DNA of 64,000 bases from UBA1413 sp964650525 (GCA_964650525.1 CAZYUA010000020.1:1-64000); one strand, 5' to 3'. Counted from the stretch's first letter, positions 9,972 to 20,186 are shown. Notes: generated by a model not told the origin, from the sequence alone. Numbers and translations: made by a program.

Positions 9972-12900
9972 TTAGAAACCAATGGATAAACTCAAAGAAA
10001 TGATTTTCGGGGGCGGGGTTTTTGCCCGGTCCACACCAATCCAGAAAGGATCGCTGGCATCTTGTCCTATTTCAGGATCCTGGCCAGAATAGTTGGTGAA
10101 TGTCAGCAATTTCCGGGCACTCATAGCAAAATTCAGAGAATTCAGGCCCAGCTTGTTGCACATTTCCTGTTTCAGCCGGTACCCCAGTTTGATGTTATTA
10201 AGCCGCAAAAAATCGCCCTTTTCAACGTAACGGTCTGAGCCCAGGTTGTTTGCAGGATGATACATATAAGCCCTGGGTAGCATGCCGGGTTCATTTTGCC
10301 CCTGTACCCGCCAGCGGCTCAGAACAGCCTTACTCTGGTTGTTGCGATTGTTCATCCCCTCGGTCTCAATGGCCACCCCGTTGATAATGTCAAAACCAAC
10401 CCGGTAATGGAAATTAACCGAAAAATCGAAGTTTTTGTATTTCGCCGATGCACCAAAACCCCCGATAAAATTGGGATTGCAGTCTCCGATATAAACCACA
10501 TCGTTCAGGTCGATCCGGCCATCATGATTGACATCCTCGTAATGGGCATCCCCGCCCCGGAAAGCATAGGAGCCCTGGTAGGTCAACGGAATGGGTTTTC
10601 CTTCGGTATCCACCATGGTATTTCCTTCGGCATCCCGGGCAATGGCATCCGCATCGGTCGGGAAAACCCCCAAATATCGGAAACCGAAGAAAGATCCGAT
10701 GGGCTCACCCTCCACCACACGCTGGGGATATACCCCATTGCCGATAGAGGTCGATTTTTCCGTGTTGAAGTTCTCCGGCAGCTTTTCAAACGAATTGATA
10801 TTCTGCGAGGTATTAAAATCAACAAAAACAGACAGGTTCTTTGTGCGCAACACCCTGTAGTTCATCATGAATTCCCAGCCTTTGTTCATCAACTCCCCGC
10901 CATTCAGAAATTGCAACTGCGAAAACCCCGATGATGTCGGTATATTATATCTATCAAACAGCAGGTCGGTAGTCAGTTTTTTGTACGCAATGGCTTCCAG
11001 GTAAAGACGGTCTTCGAATAAATTCAACTCTAACCCGATGTCGGTCGACATTATGGATTCCCATTTCAGGTTGTTTAACTGGATCTGGCTGGGAATAATC
11101 GCCGGATTGTTGATGTAGGCACCGTTGGCCGTTGTAACATAAGTGGCAAACCTTGCGTACGGATTACCGGGCTGTCTTCCCGAAACCCCCCAGGTAAAAC
11201 GGAGCATGCTTTCCCCCAAAAAAGAGAGCGACTCCAGAAAGGGCTCTGAAGAAAACCTCCATCCTGCCGCAATTCCCTTGAACAGACCCCAACGGTAATT
11301 CGAACCGAACGATGAACTGGCGTCTGCCCTTACAGTGGATTGAAGCATATAACGGTCGAGAAACTTATAGTTCACATTGGCCAGGGCTCCCACATCCCGG
11401 TTTTGACCGCTGCCCGATCCTATCCAGTTGATCTGACCGGCTATCGAAGGATCCTGAATGTCTGTACTCGGGGTTTTGTTGCTTTGCAGGTTCATCCACT
11501 CATAACCCGACTGGTTGGTAATCCAGGTTAAAGCTCCTGTTAACACATGCTTGTTCGATTTAAAGGGCGAATCGAAGGTTAGCTGGGTTTCTGTTTTGAT
11601 GGAAGAATAGATATTGTTGCTCTCCTCTGCCTTATTGACGTTCCAGGCCAGCCAGTCGGCCCCTATGGCATTATAGGGAAGGTAATTGTTCGACTTGGCC
11701 CCGTCGTACTGGAAAGAAACCGTTTCGTTGAAAGTGAGCCAGCCTGTCAGGTTATAACGAAGCTTAAACGTGTTCTGAAGAGAATGGGAGACCCGGTCGT
11801 TCTTGCCGAGCCTGGCCACGGCAACCGGATTGAAGTAGGAACTTCCGGACCCCTGGTAACTGTTGATCGGCGTAAAATATTCCCCCGTGGGTCTGCCTCC
11901 CGCATCAAACTCCCGGATACTCATATTGGGAGCCTTGATATAGGCCATTTCACGGATATTCCTGTTTTCAATCTCCATGTTGTCATCCCGCGTGTTGTTG
12001 GTATAGTTAAACTGAATGGAGAACAAGAGTTTCTGCGAAAGGAAATAATCCAGGTTAATCCTGGTCGAAAACCGCTTGGACCGGGTGTTGATGGTGGTGC
12101 CCCCTTCATCTACATAACTGAAGGAGGTAAAATACCTCGTTTTGTCGCCTCCGCCTGAAATTTTAAAATAATGGTCGTGTGTCATTGAGCTCTGGGTAAT
12201 GGCGGCCAGCCAATCGGTATTGGCAGAATAATTGTAAAAGTCGACATAGTCCTTGTTGTAGGCAATTTCATCGGGGATGTCATACACACCGCTGCTGTTA
12301 TGCCATTCCTCCAACTGAAGCATGATGTACTCATCCCCCGACAGCATGGGGATGGCTGGAGGCTGGATATTGATGCTGGGTTTGTACTGATAATCAAACT
12401 GGACTTTCCCCATTCTGCCCTTGTGGGTTTCGATCAGCAAGACCCCGTCGGCGCCCTTCGATCCGTATACGGCTGTCGAAGCAGCATCTTTCAGCACTTC
12501 AATGGTTTTAATATCCTGAAGAGCTATGTTGATCAGATTACTGATGTCTTCGCTGTCGGCAGAACTCAGATCGAAGTTGCTGGGTATGTTATCCTGGGGT
12601 ATTCCGTCAATGACAATCAGCGGCTTGTTATTTCCCATCGAACTCAATCCCCGGATGACGATTTGCGACCCGGCTCCGGGGTCGCCGGAAGCACTCAGAA
12701 TATCAAGCCCGCTGACTTTCCCCTGCAAGGCATCGGCAACCGACACCATGCCCTGGTTATGCACATCCATCAATTCAATCTTTACTGTTGAAGAGGCATT
12801 GTCGCGTTCATCAATGTTGGTCAGCCGGTTGGAGGTTTGAGCCTTGGCTGTCACCGTTATCTCCCCGATTTCAATATCCGAAGAAACCAGTTCAACAATC

Positions 12901-13193
12901 ACCGGCTTGGTGAAATCAACTTTCAGGGTAGACACATTGTAACCAATCATGCTCACTTTAACAACATTCGCGGGATTCTTCATGTTGAGCACAAAATCCC
13001 CGTTCACGTTCGTAATGGTTCCTGAAACCACCCGGTTGGCCGCATCATATTCGATAACATTCGCACCGATGATGACCATCCGGTCCGACTGATCAATGAC
13101 CCTTCCCCGGATTACGGATTTCTCCTGCGACAGCGCTTCAACACAACTGAACAGCACCAGAGCGATGACCGGAATTATTTTGATTCTTTTCAT
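9972..13193 (-). CDS. SusC/RagA-family TonB-dependent outer-membrane transporter (copy 2)
   Basis: 1073-residue TonB-dependent transporter. Signal peptide (MKRIKIIPVIALVLFSC...) is followed by the carboxypeptidase-regulatory-like domain (IRGRVIDQSDRMVIIGANV, about 28-110), a TonB-box-like segment around EIGEITVTAKA, a plug with SGDPGAGSQIVIRGLSSMG and PLIVIDGIP, and the barrel ending in aromatic SLSIGF. Every canonical part of a SusC is present. It follows the large FAS1 lipoprotein after 48 nt and precedes its SusD by 24 nt. The Cys in the signal peptide is not in a clear lipobox; family members are integral barrels rather than lipoproteins. Confidence 0.95.
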   Translation of the reverse strand: MKRIKIIPVIALVLFSCVEALSQEKSVIRGRVIDQSDRMVIIGANVIEYDAANRVVSGTITNVNGDFVLNMKNPANVVKVSMIGYNVSTLKVDFTKPVIVELVSSDIEIGEITVTAKAQTSNRLTNIDERDNASSTVKIELMDVHNQGMVSVADALQGKVSGLDILSASGDPGAGSQIVIRGLSSMGNNKPLIVIDGIPQDNIPSNFDLSSADSEDISNLINIALQDIKTIEVLKDAASTAVYGSKGADGVLLIETHKGRMGKVQFDYQYKPSINIQPPAIPMLSGDEYIMLQLEEWHNSSGVYDIPDEIAYNKDYVDFYNYSANTDWLAAITQSSMTHDHYFKISGGGDKTRYFTSFSYVDEGGTTINTRSKRFSTRINLDYFLSQKLLFSIQFNYTNNTRDDNMEIENRNIREMAYIKAPNMSIREFDAGGRPTGEYFTPINSYQGSGSSYFNPVAVARLGKNDRVSHSLQNTFKLRYNLTGWLTFNETVSFQYDGAKSNNYLPYNAIGADWLAWNVNKAEESNNIYSSIKTETQLTFDSPFKSNKHVLTGALTWITNQSGYEWMNLQSNKTPSTDIQDPSIAGQINWIGSGSGQNRDVGALANVNYKFLDRYMLQSTVRADASSSFGSNYRWGLFKGIAAGWRFSSEPFLESLSFLGESMLRFTWGVSGRQPGNPYARFATYVTTANGAYINNPAIIPSQIQLNNLKWESIMSTDIGLELNLFEDRLYLEAIAYKKLTTDLLFDRYNIPTSSGFSQLQFLNGGELMNKGWEFMMNYRVLRTKNLSVFVDFNTSQNINSFEKLPENFNTEKSTSIGNGVYPQRVVEGEPIGSFFGFRYLGVFPTDADAIARDAEGNTMVDTEGKPIPLTYQGSYAFRGGDAHYEDVNHDGRIDLNDVVYIGDCNPNFIGGFGASAKYKNFDFSVNFHYRVGFDIINGVAIETEGMNNRNNQSKAVLSRWRVQGQNEPGMLPRAYMYHPANNLGSDRYVEKGDFLRLNNIKLGYRLKQEMCNKLGLNSLNFAMSARKLLTFTNYSGQDPEIGQDASDPFWIGVDRAKTPPPKIISLSLSIGF

Positions 13194-13241
13194 TTTCTTA
13201 CAACAGCTTTTGGTTCATTGGATCTATTTCAGCAGGTTGAC

Positions 13242-15554
13242 TTATTTCGTGTCCATTTGGTCAATTTGCATGACTTTGTCTATCTCATGCACAACAGCTG
13301 TGGATAAGATATTTTTGATGGGTGGCTCCGTACTGGTGGTTGACAGGTTCCGCGTTGCAATGACATTGACCTTTGGAGACTCCTGAACCGTGAGCAGATT
13401 CTCGCCCGATTTTCCTCGGATATGAATCCGGTCTGGTTCCGGGTTGATGAAAATCCGGGTATAGATTGTCGAAAACGGGGTTGATTTTTCATCCACCCGG
13501 GTGGTTTCATAATATCCCGGAGGTTTGTTCCCGTCGGTGAAAATGATCTCTCCCTGTATGAAATGAAGCTTCACAAATTTCTCCAGCTCCGGCAGAGGCA
13601 GAGAATTCGCATTCGATTGGTTAATGGCAGCATCATTGGGTGCAAAAACGGTGTAAAACTCACTCTCTGAAATGAATTTATACCGGTACTCCTTTTCATT
13701 AGCCAGCCCGGCCTTCACAATCAACTGGTGAAACCTGGGGAATGTCGTGGAGATGTGGGTATACAGGTCCGTAGATTTGAAACTGAACCAGTTTTTGATT
13801 TCGTAGGTCCGGCCGTTATCGGCATTGGTGCTGATCAGTTTGGGCACTTTTTCGGCCGCCGGGATAGCCCCGTTATAACCGATCACGGTGGTACCCGTAC
13901 CTGTTACTTCCTGCTTAAGATTATCAACGATCAGGTAATTGCCACTGAGGGTTTTGATAAACTCCTTTGAGGCGATCCCTTTGGGAAAAGCTGTTCCCAC
14001 ATGGTTCAGAATCAGATTGCGTAAATCGTTCTTGCTCAGAGAGATCTCCTGGGCTGTCGCCCCTGATATCTGGTACAAACGAAACTGATCGGTTGCCGAC
14101 CGGTAAAACAGGGAAGAATCATCCTGCAGGCTGAAATCCGATTCGACAAAAAGCATATAGTTTTGATTCTCCCTTTTCAGGGCTGCCAGCAACCCGGAAC
14201 TCTCAATGGCGAACATTGCCGTTGAATACCCGGGCTGAAGATAAATCGGGCCTGTTACGCTTTTAAAAGCCCTGGGAATAATTACCTGGTTCAGACCCAG
14301 AAACGTACAGTTGCTTCCAAATGCTTTCCGGATGATCGTCGCCTGATCGATCCGGACGATATCAGACTCCCCGTTCAGAAATCCTTCTTCCAGGTTGGTT
14401 TTGTAAACAGGATTGATGCTCATATGCGAGTTTACCACAATCCGCTTGATATTGGTGGGAGCGGTCCTCAGACTACCCCAGCGACCCGCCCCGGTAAAAT
14501 ATTGATTGATAAACTCATTAAAGGCCTTGTTCTCAGGAGCCATCAAACCATGGTGATACCGGATGGTCACATTGCCAGGCAAACCGGAAGCCGATGGCGG
14601 GGCTTTGGTCAGTTCCCTGTTGATGTTGAAGGTCAGCTGCGGAAAAGATAAGTTAAACAGGGAATCGACCTTGGCACCCTGAGCTGCCCCGGGCTGGTTG
14701 AACGTTTTATCCCTGTCGTATGCAAATTGCGGAAAAGAATTGACCAAATTGAGAAAATCGCTGTAGGAATTACCCCCCTCATTCGTCTGAAGCCATTCAT
14801 AGGCATTTTTCAGGGGCATAACAACACGGTCAATCACATGGATAAACCCATTCTCGGCAAAAATTTCATTTCCGGTTAATTTTGCCCCTGCAAAATACAT
14901 GTCTGCCGAACCTTCAAACGGCCGCTGAAAATAAAACTCGTAATCCGCTGAATGTAATCCGTAAATGTCAAAATACTCCTTGTAAAAGATGGGGGCATAC
15001 TTTCTGGAATCGGTTGCCACCCTCCTCCACCAGGAGGCATCCGTCGTATCGACAATCGTCAGCAGGTTTCTGTCCACTTTTAAACCATATTTCAGATTCT
15101 TACCCATCAGCAGGGTCTCCCTTTTGAAGCCCCGGGGTTTGTTGTTGTTAATATCCAGTGTGTCAATCCAGCCGTAGACATCCAGGTTGCGCATCTGGGC
15201 TTTACTCCAGGGATTCTGCACTATGTGAAACTTGACAATCTCTGACAATTCAGAAAGGGGAATATCTTCCACTTTTTTATAAGCGGGGTGTTGCTGAAAA
15301 AAGAGGGTAAACGCCTCATCAGAAGGGGCAAAAACCGTATAACTGCCCGAAACATCCAGGATGGTATCATACCCGGCCCGCGCAATGCACTGAGCAAAGA
15401 TCGTCAGTTCCGGTTGCGCCTTTAACTGAGTGTAGACCTTGCCTGCCAGCCAGGCGGGCCTTTCATACTTGTCAATGTAATCGTCGTCCCGGCAACTGCC
15501 CACCAGTATCAAAAACAGAGACAGTATTACGACTGACTTGATTTCAGTTATCAT
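13242..15554 (-). CDS. Large multi-FAS1-domain surface lipoprotein C, first gene of the operon
   Basis: 770-residue lipoprotein with lipobox VGSC (Cys21). It appears to hold four FAS1-like units: about 27-250 (SYTVFAPSDEAFTLFF; closing NGFIHVIDRVVMP), 255-455, 455-595 (LSGNYLIVDNLKQ) and 600-765 (YTVFAPNDAAINQ; closing AVVHEIDKVMQID). The first and last units have clear FAS1 boxes; the middle two are degenerate. It is the first gene after a promoter-like element, so it should be made at the highest level. With lipoproteins A and B this makes three FAS1 lipoproteins for two SusCD pairs. Role is inferred only: a surface adhesin or ligand-capturing subunit. Confidence 0.85.
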   Translation of the reverse strand: MITEIKSVVILSLFLILVGSCRDDDYIDKYERPAWLAGKVYTQLKAQPELTIFAQCIARAGYDTILDVSGSYTVFAPSDEAFTLFFQQHPAYKKVEDIPLSELSEIVKFHIVQNPWSKAQMRNLDVYGWIDTLDINNNKPRGFKRETLLMGKNLKYGLKVDRNLLTIVDTTDASWWRRVATDSRKYAPIFYKEYFDIYGLHSADYEFYFQRPFEGSADMYFAGAKLTGNEIFAENGFIHVIDRVVMPLKNAYEWLQTNEGGNSYSDFLNLVNSFPQFAYDRDKTFNQPGAAQGAKVDSLFNLSFPQLTFNINRELTKAPPSASGLPGNVTIRYHHGLMAPENKAFNEFINQYFTGAGRWGSLRTAPTNIKRIVVNSHMSINPVYKTNLEEGFLNGESDIVRIDQATIIRKAFGSNCTFLGLNQVIIPRAFKSVTGPIYLQPGYSTAMFAIESSGLLAALKRENQNYMLFVESDFSLQDDSSLFYRSATDQFRLYQISGATAQEISLSKNDLRNLILNHVGTAFPKGIASKEFIKTLSGNYLIVDNLKQEVTGTGTTVIGYNGAIPAAEKVPKLISTNADNGRTYEIKNWFSFKSTDLYTHISTTFPRFHQLIVKAGLANEKEYRYKFISESEFYTVFAPNDAAINQSNANSLPLPELEKFVKLHFIQGEIIFTDGNKPPGYYETTRVDEKSTPFSTIYTRIFINPEPDRIHIRGKSGENLLTVQESPKVNVIATRNLSTTSTEPPIKNILSTAVVHEIDKVMQIDQMDTK

Positions 15555-15575
15555 AGCCTAAATTTTACTTTATGT

Positions 15576-15583
15576 CAAAATTA
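15576..15583 (-). promoter_or_regulatory. Candidate -7 element of the FAS1/susCD operon
   Basis: Read on the minus strand the sequence is TAATTTTG, matching the Bacteroidota -7 consensus TAnnTTTG, about 20 nt upstream of the first gene's ATG. I do not find a good -33 TTTG at the usual 19-21 nt spacing, so regulation by an alternative sigma factor or an activator is possible. Confidence 0.45.
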
Positions 15584-15743
15584 CAATAAAAAAACCAATT
15601 GGGTATCCCGGTAGAAATACATACCAGCATTAACTTTCAAATGTATCAAGAAAAAGGGATTCTAAAAAATTTTACTCCCCCTGATATGAGACAATCTCCC
15701 CTTCCTGTGAAAATCGGGCAGAAAGGTCCGGATCGTCAATGGG

Positions 15744-18302
15744 CTATTTTTTAACGATTTTTCTGGCAATCGGAGAACTGCCCTGTGATGACAAAACCAC
15801 TATGTAAATTCCATCCGGAAGATGCCCCGTCGGAATTTGCATGAGTCTCCCAGCAATCACATCCTCCCAGGTTTCCTGACATACAATTCTTCCTGTCAGA
15901 TCGAAAACTTTGGCCTCCGTCCTTTCTCTGGCATTATCACGGCTTATCACAATGTTCAGCCAGTCTCCGACCGGATTCGGATAAAGCAGGATACGGCCCG
16001 GATCGTCAGCGTATTCCGGAGATGTGGTGGTTTTTTCCTGGATCTCCAGATTGTCAATAGCCCATCCCCATCCATGGGCATAGGGATCGGAATAGAGCCT
16101 GAACCGAATCAGGATCGTATCGCCGGCAACAAAATTTCCGTTTGCCGTAAGGCTGAATTCGCGGTGGATATAATGATCTTTTGTTCCCAGAGAAGTGGAG
16201 TTGTTTCCTGAGACTTTTTGATTATACAGTGTTTCCCAGGTCAGTGTTTCTCCGGAATCATATCCGTCAACCAGTGGAAGCCAGGTTTTGCCATAATCCT
16301 TGCTCCCCTCCACAATCACATAATCCCAGAACTTTTCGCTCCCGTATTCCGCACCCGTTTCTCCCGGTTCCACCAGGACAACCTCGTCAAACCTCATTTT
16401 CCCGCTGTCAGCCACCAGAATGGGATACCGTAACATGGCGTAAAAGTTAAACGAGGCATTGTCTCTGTCCGGACTGGGATAGGGATGGAGGCTATGGAGA
16501 GCAGGATTGTCAAACGCTTTTTCACCCGAGACATTGAAACCGTCGGTAATGAAATCGGAGTCCGGAACGGAAAAACCGGTAGCATAATAGTAGGTGGGAG
16601 GATTGATGCCCTCTATCCGGATCACATTCTGACCGGGATCGGGAAACACGGCTGTATTTCTATTTCCTGACCGGTCAGTCGCAACAAGGGTGTAGACAAT
16701 GGAATCACCCCCTGCCAGATTCTTGTTGCTCAGATCAATCACATATCTGAACGTGTCTTGGTCCACCTCCTCCATGCGAAAAATCTGAGGTTCCAAACCG
16801 GGAAACACAACGACCAGCTTAACGCTATCCACCCCGAGATTATCGGTGACAAGTGCCTTGATTTCCACACTTTTCTCAAAAGAAAGGAGATTCTTTACCG
16901 GTTCGTGCCGGATAACCGGTTTCGTAAGGTCAGGGCCGATTTTTAAGGAATAATATCTGCCGGATAAGACCGGGGGAGAGGAAAACCTCCTGCCTGTGGA
17001 ATCTGAAACAGTCAGGAAATAATCGATCTTTCCTGTTTTCATGTCAGGTCTTAGGGCCGTTTCATAGTGTTCTTCGGCCTGTTCCAACATGACCGAATCG
17101 CGATGGGAACTAAACCCGTCAAATGAATAGACCAGAAAAAAGGTTTTCTTTCTCAACCCAATTTCACTGTCAACTCGTGCTGAAAAGAGCAGGGGTTGGT
17201 TGATCTCTTCCACATCTTTCAGGGGTTGATGCCGGATGAACAGGTGTTTCCATCCCAGGTCGGCAAGAATTCCGGCAGTCATGGGGCCAGGGTAATGAAT
17301 GGCTTCGCCCTTTCCTGCCGAGGAGGTCATCAATGCATTGATACTCCCGTAAGGATAATAGCTGTCGTTCAGGTGGTAAATACTGGAACCATTAGAAAAC
17401 GATGCCGGGGCATACAAACTGGGGCGATTTTCATAAGTCCATGAATAGGCTACCGGGCTTCCGGAATACAATTGACTTGATGTCAGAGCCTTATACAATT
17501 CGCCGGAGGGATTTCTGTAATAAGCACCATCGGTAAGCCTGCGTGCCGGATAATCCTCTACAAAACGGTCATAGATGGCCGGATAATTATCACTGTTTCC
17601 ATAGTACCCCGTTAAACTCGTGGTCCTGACCTGAAAAAAACCTATAAAACCAAGGCCGTGTACTATTTCATGCAGTACGGTGGATGCAAGGTCATATTTG
17701 TCTGAAGGGGTCTTTCCGTCGGTGCCCCGGTACCATGGAACTGTAGAGTTAAACCGGGCTATCATATCCGGATTTCCCGGACCTGTCATCTCCTTCTCCA
17801 TCAGCTTCTCCATCAGTGCAACCGGATAATAGGTATCAGGAACAGGGGCTCCATCGAAGTTGATGTAATACCCGCTGGCACCACAATTACCCAGAGTCCG
17901 GGATGAAAGTGGCTGCCAGTTGGCTTCCATGTAAATCGGAACAGAAGAGTGGATCATCATCTCCCAGATTCCGGCGGCATATTCTACAGCCGCCTTCAGG
18001 CTATCCGGGAAATTAATGAAACTTATCACAATGTCAGCACTCTTTTTCCCCGCTTTCAACCTCATGGCCAGTTCTTCCGGGGGCATAACACAGGCATGTC
18101 CCGTCTCCTCCGAACCATAGCAAACCGTATGAACGACTTCCAGTTTTTCCTTCTGCCATTTCATCTGTGAAACAGCCTTAAACGGAATATTCTGAAAAAC
18201 TATCAATAGAATGAGTATAACGGCCCTTGCCAAAAACGGCAAAGGTCTCCCGGTCTGTGACACCCGGACAAGACCATTGTTTCTTTTGTTTCGCTTATGC
18301 AT
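15744..18302 (-). CDS. Secreted zinc-metalloprotease-like protein with T9SS C-terminal sorting domain
   Basis: About 852 residues from the ATG at 18302 (the frame also has an ATG at 18321-18323, adding seven residues before a basic signal-peptide start). A hydrophobic signal segment ends near VSQ. The active-site motif HEIVHGLGFIG lies at about 211-221 in a STVL context. It matches HExxHxxG, but the usual third ligand position (His/Asp) is Gly. A middle Ig-like region follows, then a jelly-roll module (about 530-760; WGWAIDNLEI is shared with immune-inhibitor-A-like proteases). The C-terminal about 80 residues (LLYPNPVGDWLNI ... GIYIVVLSSQG ... ARKIVKK) are a type A T9SS sorting signal. It is therefore exported through the type IX system to the surface or medium. 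A hydrolase for proteins is likely; substrate unknown. Confidence 0.85.
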   Translation of the reverse strand: MHKRNKRNNGLVRVSQTGRPLPFLARAVILILLIVFQNIPFKAVSQMKWQKEKLEVVHTVCYGSEETGHACVMPPEELAMRLKAGKKSADIVISFINFPDSLKAAVEYAAGIWEMMIHSSVPIYMEANWQPLSSRTLGNCGASGYYINFDGAPVPDTYYPVALMEKLMEKEMTGPGNPDMIARFNSTVPWYRGTDGKTPSDKYDLASTVLHEIVHGLGFIGFFQVRTTSLTGYYGNSDNYPAIYDRFVEDYPARRLTDGAYYRNPSGELYKALTSSQLYSGSPVAYSWTYENRPSLYAPASFSNGSSIYHLNDSYYPYGSINALMTSSAGKGEAIHYPGPMTAGILADLGWKHLFIRHQPLKDVEEINQPLLFSARVDSEIGLRKKTFFLVYSFDGFSSHRDSVMLEQAEEHYETALRPDMKTGKIDYFLTVSDSTGRRFSSPPVLSGRYYSLKIGPDLTKPVIRHEPVKNLLSFEKSVEIKALVTDNLGVDSVKLVVVFPGLEPQIFRMEEVDQDTFRYVIDLSNKNLAGGDSIVYTLVATDRSGNRNTAVFPDPGQNVIRIEGINPPTYYYATGFSVPDSDFITDGFNVSGEKAFDNPALHSLHPYPSPDRDNASFNFYAMLRYPILVADSGKMRFDEVVLVEPGETGAEYGSEKFWDYVIVEGSKDYGKTWLPLVDGYDSGETLTWETLYNQKVSGNNSTSLGTKDHYIHREFSLTANGNFVAGDTILIRFRLYSDPYAHGWGWAIDNLEIQEKTTTSPEYADDPGRILLYPNPVGDWLNIVISRDNARERTEAKVFDLTGRIVCQETWEDVIAGRLMQIPTGHLPDGIYIVVLSSQGSSPIARKIVKK

Positions 18303-18548
18303 TAAAATATATATGTCAGCCATTCAACAACATAAGGGGTGCTTTCAACTGAAAAAAAACCACGTTCCGGGCTTTACCCTTTCTGCAGCCGGGAACTTGC
18401 CCCGGATCGTACTGCATATGGAGGGCCGTCACGAAAACCGGGAGCATGGGTTTAACAAAAATTCAAAAATAACAAATTGCAGGACAGATACAAGGGGAGA
18501 AGCTCTATTCCGGATAAGGCCCCGGATTCCGGACAAGACACCTGTATA

Positions 18549-20063
18549 TTAATACATCGGACTTACCAAATGTGCCAACGACTCTTTAAGATGAGATTTC
18601 CAGGGTCTTTTTTTCCATTCCGCCATAGTTACCTCCTGGCTGTTATGAAGATCAGTATTAAAATAGGCTTTTAACTGCCTTGTGAAAGGTTCGTCGTATA
18701 TAAACGCATTCACTTCAAAATTGGTTTCAAGGCTTCTGAAATCCAGATTGGTAGTACCCAGGCTCGAAAAATTCCCGTCGACCATCATCATCTTACTGTG
18801 GATAAATCCTTTCTGGTAAAGGAAGATTCTCACACCGGCCTCCAGCAGTTCTTCCACGAACGAAAAGGAACACCATTTAGGGATGAGCGCATCGGAAAAC
18901 GCAGGAATCAGAATTCGGACATCTACTCCTCCCAGGGCGGTGGTTTTCAGGGCGGTAAGAATGGAAGGGGTCGGCATCAGATAAGGGGTAACGATGAATA
19001 CCTCTTTCCTGGCTCCCGAAATGGCTGCAAAAAAAGCCTGTGAAATGCTATCCCAGTCAGAATCAGGACCGCTGGCACTAATCTGAACAGCGGTGTTTTC
19101 TATTTCCGACATTGGTTTAAAATAAGCGGGGCCGGTCAGATTTTCCCTTTTCACAAAATACCAGTCTGCGGCAAAAACCACCTGGAGACAAGCCACCGCA
19201 TCCCCTTTCAGCATCAGATGGGTATCCCGCCAGGGCCCGATTTTCTTCTGTCCTTTGACATACCGGTCGGCAAAGTTAATGCCGCCGGTAAAGCCTGTTT
19301 CCCCGTCGATGATGGCAATTTTCCGGTGATTCCGGTAGTTGACTTTTGAGGTAAGACGGGGGAATCTGACTTCCATAAAAGGTTGGACGTCTGCACCGGC
19401 CTTTTTCAGCTCTTTCAGGTACTTCCGGGAGAGCCCCCAACTGCCCACATCGTCGTAAATTACCCGGACCTCTATGCCCTGGAGACTCTTCCTGACCAGG
19501 ATATCCTTTAACCGGTTCCCGGTTTCGTCTTCTTCAATAATGTAGTACTCAAGGTGGATATGATGGTGCGCTTGCTCCAGGGCAGCAAAAATCACCTTCA
19601 GGGTTTTATCCCCGTTGTTGAGGATCTGCAGGTTGTTGCCTGTGGTGAGCAAAGCATGCGAATTGTTCATAAGCAGCCTGACGATTTTCTCATTGTCCAT
19701 AGCAGCCTGCGGAAGCTGAAGTTCATTTTTTTGCAGCTTCCTGAGTTGCCGGCTGGTGAGCGAACGATACCGGCCCAGCGATTTAAGCCCCCGCCGCGAA
19801 AACATCTTGGTTTTCCTGTATTCCTGGCCGAAAATCAGATAAATAATCAGACCGATAACCGGTAAAAGAACCAACGCCAGAACCCATGCTGCCGTTTTTT
19901 CGGGCGATCTCTTTTCCAGAACCACGATGAAGGCAATCGCCAGGGAGGTGATCAGAAATAGTAAAGAGAGAACTCCCCAGATACTCGGTTGTAAAAAACT
20001 CCAGTTACCCCACATATTGCTGATGGCAAACAGTAAAAATAGGAATATTCTCCGGATTCTCAT
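18549..20063 (-). CDS. cls: Cardiolipin synthase (phospholipase D family)
   Basis: Inner-membrane enzyme that condenses two phosphatidylglycerols (or a related pair) into cardiolipin. With the start at ATG 20063 (MRIRRIFLFLLF) it is 504 residues, near the usual 480-500. Two N-terminal membrane helices are followed by two HKD motifs: HRKIAIID (His about 246) and HSKMMMVD (His about 422). Upstream frame extends to 20171, but that extension would run through the strong metG terminator hairpin at 20107-20130, which argues for 20063. The neighbouring metG is transcribed in the same direction but is separated by that terminator. Confidence 0.92.
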   Translation of the reverse strand: MRIRRIFLFLLFAISNMWGNWSFLQPSIWGVLSLLFLITSLAIAFIVVLEKRSPEKTAAWVLALVLLPVIGLIIYLIFGQEYRKTKMFSRRGLKSLGRYRSLTSRQLRKLQKNELQLPQAAMDNEKIVRLLMNNSHALLTTGNNLQILNNGDKTLKVIFAALEQAHHHIHLEYYIIEEDETGNRLKDILVRKSLQGIEVRVIYDDVGSWGLSRKYLKELKKAGADVQPFMEVRFPRLTSKVNYRNHRKIAIIDGETGFTGGINFADRYVKGQKKIGPWRDTHLMLKGDAVACLQVVFAADWYFVKRENLTGPAYFKPMSEIENTAVQISASGPDSDWDSISQAFFAAISGARKEVFIVTPYLMPTPSILTALKTTALGGVDVRILIPAFSDALIPKWCSFSFVEELLEAGVRIFLYQKGFIHSKMMMVDGNFSSLGTTNLDFRSLETNFEVNAFIYDEPFTRQLKAYFNTDLHNSQEVTMAEWKKRPWKSHLKESLAHLVSPMY

Positions 20064-20096
20064 ACACGGGTTATCCGGCAATGACATTCGTAGGTA

Positions 20097-20130
20097 GGAT
20101 AAGAAAACCGCCCCGCGTGAACGGGGCGGT
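20097..20130 (-). terminator. Intrinsic terminator of metG
   Basis: A perfect 9-bp stem, ACCGCCCCG (20107-20115) with CGGGGCGGT (20122-20130), and a 6-nt loop. Read on the minus strand it is followed by TTTTCTTATCCT. It sits 180 nt past the metG stop and just upstream of the cls start. It is the strongest G+C-rich terminator in the window. Confidence 0.85.
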
Positions 20131-20186
20131 GGAATTATGTGGTGTAAACTGCCAACCCGTAAACACAGCATGGCAATTTACGGATG

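Noticed and set aside
13299..13307. Perfect DnaA-box-like 9-mer TGTGGATAA, with another at 18797-18805
   Set aside because: Both lie inside coding sequence, 5.5 kb apart and not clustered; this number is near chance for 64 kb.
20064..20171. Longer cls start at 20171
   Set aside because: It would run through the G/C-rich metG terminator and has no family similarity.
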